Shown: in pieces, positions 1 through 5,985 of the stretch
How positions within the stretch are numbered: position 1 is the first letter of the stretch
How the letters are laid out: the number at the start of each line of letters is the position of its first letter
Source: Dialister sp. UBA6422
GTDB lineage: Bacteria; Bacillota; Negativicutes; Veillonellales; Dialisteraceae
Reading direction: 5' to 3'
DNA: 15,526 bases
Assembly: GCA_002439665.1 (NCBI GenBank)
Contig: DJPC01000038.1
Coordinates: 10,747 to 26,272 of the forward strand
The notes under the pieces: model-generated
Told to the model about the DNA's origin: nothing
Seen by the model: the letters and a program-made list of their open reading frames with translations, nothing else
Database searches by the model: none
Translations under genes and position numbers: made by a program

Positions 1-870
1 GGGTATAAGGTCACAATTATTGATAATTTATCTACTGGCACCACTCAATTTATATCTCCCAAAGCAGAATTTATAAAAGCAGATATTCGAGATGAACAGG
101 TCAGAACTATTTTCGATACCCATCATTTCGATGTGATTTATCATGAAGCTGCCCAAACTATGGTTCCTGTATCCATCGAGCACCCGGAAGTAGATGCCGA
201 TGAGAATATTATGGGCCTCTTATCCATTTTAGAAAACGCCCGCCGGACAGGAGTGAAAAAAGTCATTTTCTCCTCTTCTGCTGCTATTTATGGAGATAAC
301 CTGCATCTTCCATTGAAAGAAACAGAAATACCTCACCCTGAATCATTCTATGGCCTCACCAAATGGATGACCGAAGAATACTTAGCACTGTATCACAAAC
401 TCTACGGCCTCCACTACACGGTCCTTCGCTATGCCAATGTATATGGGCCTCGTCAAGGCGCCCATGGCGAAGGGGGAGTCATTTATGTATTTGCTAAAAC
501 CCTAGCAGAAGGAAAGCCAATTACCATCTTTGGAGACGGCAAACAGACAAGAGACTTCGTTTCTGTCCATGATATTGTAGCAGCCAATATAGCTGCTTTA
601 GAAAAGGGCAATGAATCTGTCCTCAATGTAAGTACCGAAGTCGAAACTTCTTTAAACGATCTAGCCCATCAGATGGTCACCTTAGCTGGCTATGATGATT
701 CTTATATTCACTATGGCCCTGCTCGAAGCGGCGATATTTACCGCTCTTCCCTATCAAATCAAAAAATCCAGCATGTCTTAGATTGGAAAGTGGCCTCTTC
801 CTTAGAAAAAGGCCTTAAGGAAACCATTGAGTTCTTTAAGGACAAGGAAATAATGGATCATAAGCTATAA
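1..870 (+). CDS. UDP-glucose 4-epimerase-like NAD-dependent sugar epimerase (GalE family), 5' end cut by the window
   Basis: This is an extended short-chain dehydrogenase/reductase that probably interconverts UDP-glucose and UDP-galactose (or the N-acetyl forms) in the cytoplasm to supply envelope sugars. The reading frame is open from base 1 and 289 residues are visible. The family usually has about 310-330, so the start codon and the N-terminal glycine-rich NAD loop lie upstream of the window. In visible numbering, the strand with VIDNLSTG (6-13, acidic residue contacting NAD ribose) comes first, then HEAAQ (48-52), SSSAAIYGD (91-99, catalytic Ser region), the catalytic YxxxK pair Tyr117/Lys121, and RYANVYGPRQG (143-153). 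The C-terminal half holds the GDIYRSSLSN substrate-binding segment. The GTG at 133 lies inside the fold and is not the start. Family membership is firm. The exact substrate is inferred, because GalE and related UDP-sugar epimerases look alike here. Confidence 0.88.
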   Translation, partial: GYKVTIIDNLSTGTTQFISPKAEFIKADIRDEQVRTIFDTHHFDVIYHEAAQTMVPVSIEHPEVDADENIMGLLSILENARRTGVKKVIFSSSAAIYGDNLHLPLKETEIPHPESFYGLTKWMTEEYLALYHKLYGLHYTVLRYANVYGPRQGAHGEGGVIYVFAKTLAEGKPITIFGDGKQTRDFVSVHDIVAANIAALEKGNESVLNVSTEVETSLNDLAHQMVTLAGYDDSYIHYGPARSGDIYRSSLSNQKIQHVLDWKVASSLEKGLKETIEFFKDKEIMDHKL

Positions 871-875
871 CATCC

Positions 876-933
876 TTAGAAAATGTACGATCTGCTTAAG
901 AACATTTCTAAAAATTAATACCATAGAAATGGT
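876..933. other. Short AT-rich spacer with two small hairpins after the epimerase gene
   Basis: Between the epimerase stop and the tRNA promoter there are two weak inverted repeats. One pairs 876-886 with 902-911 with one bulged A, and the other is ACCAT/ATGGT at 920-933 with a 4-nt loop. Neither is followed by a T-run on the plus strand, so a canonical terminator for the epimerase is not evident. It may be an inefficient terminator, or transcription may continue into the tRNA. Confidence 0.3.
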
Positions 934-959
934 GACCTCAGAATTCCACAATTCACCTA

Positions 960-988
960 TTGCTTTTTATAGTCAGATATGATACAAT
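960..988 (+). promoter_or_regulatory. Promoter of the tRNA-Leu gene
   Basis: TTGCTT (960-965) and TACAAT (983-988) are separated by 17 bases, a good sigma-70-type promoter. Transcription would start near 995, shortly before the mature tRNA 5' end at 1004. This suggests the tRNA is transcribed independently of the upstream epimerase gene. Confidence 0.7.
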
Positions 989-1003
989 ACATTTCGTCGA
1001 TGC

Positions 1004-1089
1004 GCCGGAGTGGCGGAATGGCAGACGCATCAGACTCAAAATCTGACGATAGCAATATCGTGTGGGTTCAAGTCCCACCTCCGGCACCA
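1004..1089 (+). tRNA. tRNA-Leu, anticodon CAA, CCA end encoded
   Basis: An 86-nt class II tRNA. The acceptor stem GCCGGAG (1004-1010) pairs perfectly with CTCCGGC (1079-1085), followed by A and encoded CCA (1087-1089). The anticodon stem TCAGA/TCTGA encloses the 7-nt loop CTCAAAA, giving anticodon CAA (1037-1039), which reads UUG. The long variable arm CGATA/TATCG with a GCAA loop is typical of leucine tRNAs. The T arm is GTGGG/CCCAC with TTCAAGT. All helices are intact, so the gene should be functional. Confidence 0.97.
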
Positions 1090-1127
1090 AAAAGACTGAA
1101 ATCTGATACCAGGTTTCAGTCTTTTTT
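1090..1127 (+). terminator. Intrinsic terminator of tRNA-Leu
   Basis: GACTGAAA (1094-1101) pairs with TTTCAGTC (1114-1121) around a 12-nt loop. An A-run precedes the stem and TTTTTT (1122-1127) follows it. The hairpin begins directly after the CCA end. Confidence 0.9.
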
Positions 1128-1184
1128 CATTGCAAATAATTTCTAAAGTATATGAATTGGGCTGATGTCTAACATCTAGGATAT

Positions 1185-1284
1185 AAAAAATCCCGCTTGA
1201 TAAAGAGAAATGAGGGGGATGATAAAGACTTTATGTCTATCATCTTTTATAACCTCTTTCCCATTTTATCAAGCGGGATTCTTT
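1185..1284 (-). terminator. Long compound hairpin downstream of copA, probable terminator
   Basis: A perfect 15-bp inverted repeat, ATCCCGCTTGATAAA (1190-1204) with its complement at 1265-1279, encloses further matching arms. GAAA/TTTC (1207-1210 with 1257-1260) and GAGG/CCTC (1212-1215 with 1253-1256) flank one bulged T. GATGATA/TATCATC (1218-1224 with 1238-1244) and GAC/GTC follow, closed by a 5-nt loop (1230-1234). Read on the minus strand, the outer stem is followed by six T residues (complement of 1185-1190), so it fits the terminator position for csoR-copA, about 90 nt after the copA stop. It is much larger than a normal terminator and could also be a small mobile palindromic element or the fold of a small RNA. 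Confidence 0.6.
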
Positions 1285-1371
1285 GTATGTAGAACACAGG
1301 AAATCCGACGTATCATACTTTTTTCGTTTTCCCTATATTCTAAATCATAGGTTATATCCTATCTGCAGACA

Positions 1372-1584
1372 TTATTTTTCAATGCCTACGAAGGTATAAT
1401 CCTTATCTTCTACAGCCTTCTTTACTGCTTCATCAGCCACTGCATGAGAAAGGGTCAATACAGCAGTCCCTGTGACATGAGATACTTCTGCTTTTTCTAC
1501 CCCATCTAAAGCTTCCAGTGCCTTTTTGACAGCAGCTTCACAATGATTGCACATCATACCTTTGATTGTAACTGTTTCTTTCAT
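1372..1584 (-). CDS. copZ: Possible internally initiated CopZ-like copper chaperone, in frame with the copA 3' end
   Basis: The last 70 residues of the copA frame form a complete heavy-metal-associated domain (GMMCNHC at 9-15 of this product, then the usual fold ending in DYTFVGI). They start with an ATG that has AAGGAGG (complement of 1593-1599) 8 nt upstream, an ideal ribosome binding site. Length and start resemble free-standing CopZ chaperones, which carry Cu(I) to CopA in the cytoplasm. The Shine-Dalgarno bases encode Lys-Glu-Glu in copA, so the same DNA can serve both purposes. Two readings are possible: a former downstream copZ gene fused to copA by loss of a stop codon, or a standing arrangement giving both long CopA and free CopZ. 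That translation really starts here is inferred. Confidence 0.5.
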   Translation of the reverse strand: MKETVTIKGMMCNHCEAAVKKALEALDGVEKAEVSHVTGTAVLTLSHAVADEAVKKAVEDKDYTFVGIEK

Positions 1585-4167
1585 GGTTGTTTCCTCCTTA
1601 TGGACAACAATTCCTTTATATTCATAATCTGCAGCAGACAATGCATGCTTTATGTCTGATTCTGCAGGTAATGAGCGATATAAGATTTTAACTTCTCCTG
1701 TATGATAATTGGCTGTAACACCAAGGATCCCCGGCAATGCTTCCAGGGCTTTTTTGACGTGTTTTTCACAATTTTCACACATCATACCTGCTACAGCAAT
1801 CGTTTCTTCCTTTCCCTTAGGCTCTTCCTCTAAAGGAAGTTTTCTCTGTTCTTCCCCACAAGAAATAACTTCCTTGGGAAGTGATGGCTTACGGGAACCA
1901 CCACGGGGTGAAAATAGATTGAGACGCAATGCATTAAGACATACCGTCACGCTCGATAGGGACATAGCCGCTGCGCCCCACATAGGGTTCATGGTAATGC
2001 CAGGATATAATCCTGCGGCAGCAGGAATGAGAAGAATATTGTAGATAAAGGCCCAAAATAGATTTTCATGGATATTCTTGACCGTCTTTCTAGATAGACG
2101 AATCGCAGCAGCTCCATCGGTGAGCCTGGAATTCATGAGAACAATATCAGCGGAATCCATAGCCACATCAGTCCCATTACCAATGGCCATACCGATATCT
2201 GCTCTGGCAAGGGCTGGTGCATCATTGATACCATCTCCGATCATAATGACCTTACCCTTTTTCTGCAAATCCCGAATGACCGCTTCCTTCCCATCTGGAA
2301 GAACGCCAGCCAAAATATGGTCGACACCAGCCTTTTGCCCAATGGCTTTGGCTGTGACTTCATTGTCTCCGGTAAGCATGACCACTTCCAATCCCATATG
2401 ATGAAATTCTTCTATGGCTTCCTTAGAATCTGGACGAATCACATCAGCCACAGCAATGCATCCTAAAAGAGTTTGATTTTTGGCAAAGAACAAAGGTGTT
2501 TTCCCTTCAAGCGATAAACGCTTAGCCTCTTCTTCCATAGAGCTATGTTGTACCAAGGAAGAAATATAGGCCAGGGAACCTCCATATATATGGTCATTTC
2601 CTATCCTGCCAGATAGACCTTCCCCAGGCTTCACATGAAAATCTTCCACGGGAAGAGTAGAAATTCCCTTCCCTTTGGCCGCTTCTACGATGGCTTTTGC
2701 CAAAGGATGTTCCGATTGTTTTTCTAACCCATAGGCGATGTCCCATAGTTCCTTATCCGATATACCGCTAGCAGGAAGAACATCTGTCACTTGTGGTTTC
2801 CCTTCTGTGATGGTCCCTGTTTTATCCAAAGCGACTATTTTGGCCTTACCTGCTATTTCCATGGCTTCACTGGTTTTAAATAAAATCCCTTGTTTGGCTC
2901 CTAAACCACTTCCCACCATAATAGCTACTGGTGTGGCAAGACCCAGCGCACAGGGACAAGAAATCACTAGGACACAAATAGCAAATTCCAAAGAAGCAGC
3001 CACAGTACTTCCCAAGTATAGATGAATCAAAAAGACGATCACTGCTAGAAGGACAATCCCTGGTACAAAGATACCTGACACGGTATCGGCCAAACGAGCA
3101 ATCGGTGCTTTGGTGGCAGATGCTTCGCTCACCATACGAATGATCTGGGCAAAGGTGGTGTCTTCTCCTACGCGCTCTGCCCTAGCCTCTATGTAACCAT
3201 TGGTATTGATAGAAGCAGAACGGATGAGATCTCCTGGTATTTTATCCACAGGTACTGATTCTCCTGTCAGGGCGGATTCATCCATAGCCCCTCTTCCTTC
3301 CACAATGATTCCATCCACAGGTACCGATTCTCCTGGTTTGACCACAAAGATATCTCCCCGTTTGACCTCTCCGATGCCCACAGTCACTAGCTCACCGTCC
3401 CGTTTGATCCTAGCGGTTTGAGGTGCCATTTTCATAAGATGCTTCAAGGCATCGGTGGTACGGCCTTTGGAAATGGATTCCAATAATTTTCCTACAGTGA
3501 TCAATGCCGGAATCATAGCGGCCGACTCGAAATAGAGCTGGTCATGATAGATAGCCATGATATCCATATTGGAAATACCCTGGGTAATGAGCCACGTCAT
3601 TTTATAATACACATAGAGTGACCAAGCAAAAGATACACCAGACCCCAATGCCACCAGGACATCCATATTGGGCGCGCCGTGAAGCAAAGAACGATACCCA
3701 GAGATAAAGAAGGCACGATTGATAGCCATCACAGCAAGAGCCAATAATAACTGCGTCAATCCCAAACCTAAATGGTTATGATCCAAGAAAGAAGGAACGG
3801 GAAAATCTAGCATATTATGGCCCATGGTAATATACATGAGCAGGACTAAAAATAAAATAGACCAAAGAAGCCTTTTCTTAAGTTTCGGTGTTTCATGGTC
3901 TTGCAGCGCTTCTTCCTCTTTCTGCAAGAAATCACTAGAGCTATCTTTGGAGGACTCATTCATGGATGTCGCTCCATATCCTGCTTGCTTAACTGCCTCT
4001 TCAATGGCCCTAGCAGATACATCCCCTATGACGGTCATGGAGTTGGTGAGGAGAGATACACTCACCTTCTCCACGCCAGAGACCTTCTGTACGGCTTTTT
4101 CTACATGGGACTGACAAGCTGCACAAGTCATCCCGGTGACGATATATTGTTTTTTCTGACTACTCAT
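1372..4167 (-). CDS. copA: Copper-exporting P1B-type ATPase CopA with one N-terminal and two C-terminal metal-binding domains
   Basis: An inner-membrane pump that uses ATP to export Cu(I). The 931 residues contain, in order, an N-terminal heavy-metal-associated domain (about 5-72, GMTCAAC at 12-18), paired membrane segments from about 100, the actuator domain with TGES (301-304), and the transport-site helix with CPC (404-406). These are followed by the phosphorylated DKTGT (Asp448), nucleotide-domain HP (487-488), hinge GDGIND (644-649), and the last membrane helices with YN (709-710) and MSLSS (735-739), which belong to the Cu(I) class signature. After a charged linker (about 751-787) come two extra metal-binding domains with MMCENC (795-800) and MMCNHC (871-876). 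Cu(I) ATPases are usually about 740-820 residues without such a C-terminal tail. The start is supported by AAAGAGGTG upstream of the ATG. It lies 67 nt downstream of csoR in the same operon and is probably derepressed by copper. Copper rather than silver is inferred from family and partner. Confidence 0.96.
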   Translation of the reverse strand: MSSQKKQYIVTGMTCAACQSHVEKAVQKVSGVEKVSVSLLTNSMTVIGDVSARAIEEAVKQAGYGATSMNESSKDSSSDFLQKEEEALQDHETPKLKKRLLWSILFLVLLMYITMGHNMLDFPVPSFLDHNHLGLGLTQLLLALAVMAINRAFFISGYRSLLHGAPNMDVLVALGSGVSFAWSLYVYYKMTWLITQGISNMDIMAIYHDQLYFESAAMIPALITVGKLLESISKGRTTDALKHLMKMAPQTARIKRDGELVTVGIGEVKRGDIFVVKPGESVPVDGIIVEGRGAMDESALTGESVPVDKIPGDLIRSASINTNGYIEARAERVGEDTTFAQIIRMVSEASATKAPIARLADTVSGIFVPGIVLLAVIVFLIHLYLGSTVAASLEFAICVLVISCPCALGLATPVAIMVGSGLGAKQGILFKTSEAMEIAGKAKIVALDKTGTITEGKPQVTDVLPASGISDKELWDIAYGLEKQSEHPLAKAIVEAAKGKGISTLPVEDFHVKPGEGLSGRIGNDHIYGGSLAYISSLVQHSSMEEEAKRLSLEGKTPLFFAKNQTLLGCIAVADVIRPDSKEAIEEFHHMGLEVVMLTGDNEVTAKAIGQKAGVDHILAGVLPDGKEAVIRDLQKKGKVIMIGDGINDAPALARADIGMAIGNGTDVAMDSADIVLMNSRLTDGAAAIRLSRKTVKNIHENLFWAFIYNILLIPAAAGLYPGITMNPMWGAAAMSLSSVTVCLNALRLNLFSPRGGSRKPSLPKEVISCGEEQRKLPLEEEPKGKEETIAVAGMMCENCEKHVKKALEALPGILGVTANYHTGEVKILYRSLPAESDIKHALSAADYEYKGIVVHKEETTMKETVTIKGMMCNHCEAAVKKALEALDGVEKAEVSHVTGTAVLTLSHAVADEAVKKAVEDKDYTFVGIEK

Positions 4168-4234
4168 AGATTCACCTCTTTCTTTTCAAGAACTAGTCAA
4201 TGATCATGTATCTAATCAATCATCGGCCAGTGAC

Positions 4235-4543
4235 TTATTTCATGAGCTTCTGAAGCATGGTACAAAGCTCATCTACCTTATCCTCTTTCCCCTCTCGGAT
4301 ATCCTCTGCCACACAGCCTTTGATATGAGCTGCCAAGAGCAATTTATTGAAACTGTTGAGCGCATTAGATACAGCAGATACCTGCATCACAATATCAGGA
4401 CAATAGGCATCATTTTCTACCATTTTTTCAATCCCTCGGATTTGTCCTTCCATGGTCTTTAACCGAGTCATCAAATTTTTCCGTTCTCTTTCGGTCCGTT
4501 CGGTATGCCGGCAGCAAGAACACTCTTCTTGGATATGATCCAT
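4235..4543 (-). CDS. csoR: Copper-sensing transcriptional repressor CsoR
   Basis: An all-helical DNA-binding repressor of the CsoR/RcnR family, 102 residues, that releases its operator when Cu(I) binds. The known C-H-C ligand set is present as Cys48, His73 and Cys77. The 25- and 29-residue spacings match Cys36/His61/Cys65 of the Mycobacterium tuberculosis protein. A conserved basic helix (RLKTMEGQIRGIEKM, about 27-41) carries the DNA-contacting residues. The N-terminal tail has an additional CSCCRH cluster (8-13), common in Firmicutes members, of uncertain role. The start is supported by AAGGAG upstream of the ATG. It is the first gene of the operon with copA and probably represses its own promoter, where a G-tract operator is visible. 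Confidence 0.95.
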   Translation of the reverse strand: MDHIQEECSCCRHTERTERERKNLMTRLKTMEGQIRGIEKMVENDAYCPDIVMQVSAVSNALNSFNKLLLAAHIKGCVAEDIREGKEDKVDELCTMLQKLMK

Positions 4544-4625
4544 ATATTTTCTCCTTATCCTATAAAGTCCTGGTTTCGACGCTTCACTATTTCGTCTCTC
4601 CCAGTGACCTTTCTCTCACGCCAAT

Positions 4626-4655
4626 ATACTACACCCCCCTGGGGTCCTATGTCAA
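4626..4655 (-). promoter_or_regulatory. csoR-copA promoter with embedded CsoR-type operator
   Basis: Read on the minus strand, TTGACA (complement of 4650-4655) and TAGTAT (complement of 4626-4631) are 18 nt apart. The spacer holds ACCCCAGGGGGGT (complement of 4633-4645), a C-tract/G-tract pseudo-palindrome like known CsoR operators. A repressor bound there would block RNA polymerase directly. The 5' leader to csoR would be about 75 nt. Confidence 0.75.
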
Positions 4656-4952
4656 TATAAAATGAGAATTCTGATCCATGATGGTTATATGGATAGTGCC
4701 TTGTAAGTCTCTACCTTCAGATGTCATATATACTAAACATAGGATATGAAAAATACTTTTCCCTGGTATTCCATCCTATTTGGTAAAATTAAGAACCAAA
4801 AACACTCTCTTTTATTTCTCCCATTAGAGAAGTTGTACAGGCTAAAGGGGCAGATGAAGCAGCAATATAAAACAAAGCTAACTAGTCAGTAGAGATGAAA
4901 GATTTGAACTCTTAAAACGAACAACTAGCAACTCACATAAGCTTTGTGAAAT
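4656..4952. other. About 300 bp with no convincing gene
   Basis: The stretch between the copper promoter and the surE terminator is AT-rich and holds no recognised gene. The longest frame noticed is a plus-strand ATG at 4746 to a stop at 4890-4892 (48 codons, lysine-rich product beginning MKNTFPWYSI). Its only Shine-Dalgarno-like sequence, AGGA, sits one base before the ATG, and no good promoter was found. A short ACAACTAGCAACT stretch at 4921-4933 recalls the repeat at the right edge of the window. Confidence 0.3.
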
Positions 4953-5002
4953 AAAAAGGGACTGGAACACAATAGGTTTGCATTTTGTTCCAGTCCCTTT
5001 TT
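4953..5002 (-). terminator. Strong intrinsic terminator after surE (bidirectional)
   Basis: GGGACTGGAACA (4958-4969) pairs perfectly with TGTTCCAGTCCC (4986-4997). The stem extends through A5 (4953-4957) and T5 (4998-5002) to 17 bp, with a 16-nt loop. It lies 35 nt beyond the surE stop. The T-run exists on both strands, so it could stop transcription from either side. Confidence 0.9.
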
Positions 5003-5037
5003 ATAAATATTGATTTTGATATGGCCCATAACTAGGA

Positions 5038-5799
5038 TTATTTTTTCGCTATGCCGTCTATTTTTTCCAAATCAAAAGACGCTGTCTGATTCCATGTGAG
5101 AGGCGTCAACGTTGGATAGCCTCGGTGTATCCAGTATACATCGGTAGATGGATCCTCATTGGGAAGTGCTTTACCAGAAAGCCAAAATCCCAAATGCCCA
5201 GAGGGGTCTTTCATTTCTCGTATAGCATTTTCATAATGCTGCAGTCCCAATTTAACCACATGTAAATCCTTCCAAGTGAGACGAGTGGCATCATGTGGCA
5301 AATTGAGATTTAAAATTCCCTGATACTTCTGTTTGATGAAATAGGTCTTCACTACATCAAGTACAAAGTCTGTGGCTTGTTGCAAGAACTCTTCATCTTT
5401 CGTTGTTTGGGTAGAAATCGCCATGGAAGGGATCCCGTAGAAAACACCTTCTAAGGCTCCTGCCACCGTACCGCTATATAGGCAATCACTTCCCGTGTTA
5501 TAGCCATTATTGATTCCCGAAAGAATCAAATCCGGCTTGTCCTCTTTGAGCCAATGTTCCAGTCCCAATTTGCAGCAGTCCGCTGTGGTCCCACTACAAG
5601 AAAGGACGGAAATATGGTCTCCATAACTTTCTTTGTGCCACAGACGAATAAACGTCTGAAGGGATAAAGAACTAGAACAAGAACTTCTTCCTTGATGGGG
5701 AGCAATGACAGTCACACGTCCAAGGGATGCCATCTTTTTTGCCAAAGCAATAATGCCTGGTGCTTCAAATCCATCGTCATTTGTAATAAAAATATGCAT
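5038..5799 (-). CDS. surE: 5'/3'-nucleotidase SurE
   Basis: A cytoplasmic, metal-dependent phosphatase that removes phosphate from 5'- and 3'-nucleoside monophosphates, and in some species short polyphosphate. The 253 residues match the usual family length. Metal ligands appear as NDDG (Asp8/Asp9), Ser40 in the QGRSSCSSSLS segment, and Asn97 in SGINNGYN. The SGTVAGALEG signature (109-118) follows. The start gives the canonical MHIFITNDDG N-terminus, although the upstream AAAGG lies about 12 nt from the ATG and is weak. The gene sits 186 nt downstream of the RND pump gene and is followed by a strong terminator, so it may be the last gene of that transcript or have its own promoter. The usual pcm/nlpD/rpoS neighbours of enteric bacteria are absent. 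Confidence 0.95.
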   Translation of the reverse strand: MHIFITNDDGFEAPGIIALAKKMASLGRVTVIAPHQGRSSCSSSLSLQTFIRLWHKESYGDHISVLSCSGTTADCCKLGLEHWLKEDKPDLILSGINNGYNTGSDCLYSGTVAGALEGVFYGIPSMAISTQTTKDEEFLQQATDFVLDVVKTYFIKQKYQGILNLNLPHDATRLTWKDLHVVKLGLQHYENAIREMKDPSGHLGFWLSGKALPNEDPSTDVYWIHRGYPTLTPLTWNQTASFDLEKIDGIAKK

Positions 5800-5829
5800 A
5801 GTATGTAATGACCTTTCTGATTGTAATAA

Positions 5830-5919
5830 CTAAGGAAAGAACATAGATATGAAAGTGTGCTTAATGGATGATGGCTCATCCTGGAAATGAATCCAGACCC
5901 TAAAAACTCTTTTCATCAT
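5830..5919 (-). other. Unconfirmed 29-codon open frame between the RND pump gene and surE
   Basis: A minus-strand ATG-ATG start (first ATG is the complement of 5917-5919) runs 29 codons to TAG at 5830-5832 (MMKRVFRVWIHFQDEP...). AAAGGA lies 4-5 nt upstream, so initiation is imaginable. The product has no recognisable motif and its interior overlaps two small hairpins. It could be a leader peptide for surE or chance. Confidence 0.2.
5866..5896. repeat. Two adjacent small hairpins between the RND pump gene and surE
   Basis: GGATGA/TCATCC (5866-5881, 4-nt loop) directly abuts CTGGA/TCCAG (5881-5896, 6-nt loop). Neither is followed by a T-run on either strand, so they are not obvious terminators. 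They may be processing or stability elements in a transcript running from the pump gene into surE. Confidence 0.35.
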
Positions 5920-5944
5920 AGAATCCTTTTTACCATTGTTCCAA
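5915..5944 (-). promoter_or_regulatory. Candidate promoter for surE
   Basis: On the minus strand, TTGGAA (complement of 5939-5944) and TATGAT (complement of 5915-5920) are 18 nt apart, upstream of surE. The match is moderate, so surE may instead be read through from the efflux operon. Confidence 0.35.
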
Positions 5945-5985
5945 TAGACCTTCCTGACAAAGGATGACCTATTCATATGTCCCCC

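Noticed and set aside
876..911. Terminator of the epimerase gene
   Set aside because: The stem is AT-rich with a bulge and is followed by A residues rather than T on the plus strand.
1004..1284. tRNA-associated integration site of a genomic island
   Set aside because: No direct repeat of the tRNA 3' end was seen elsewhere in the window and no integrase gene is present, so there is no support beyond proximity.
1709..4203. Several plus-strand open frames of 70-110 codons opposite copA
   Set aside because: They are antisense to a clearly real gene, have no recognisable domains and no supporting ribosome binding sites. Their openness follows from codon use of copA.
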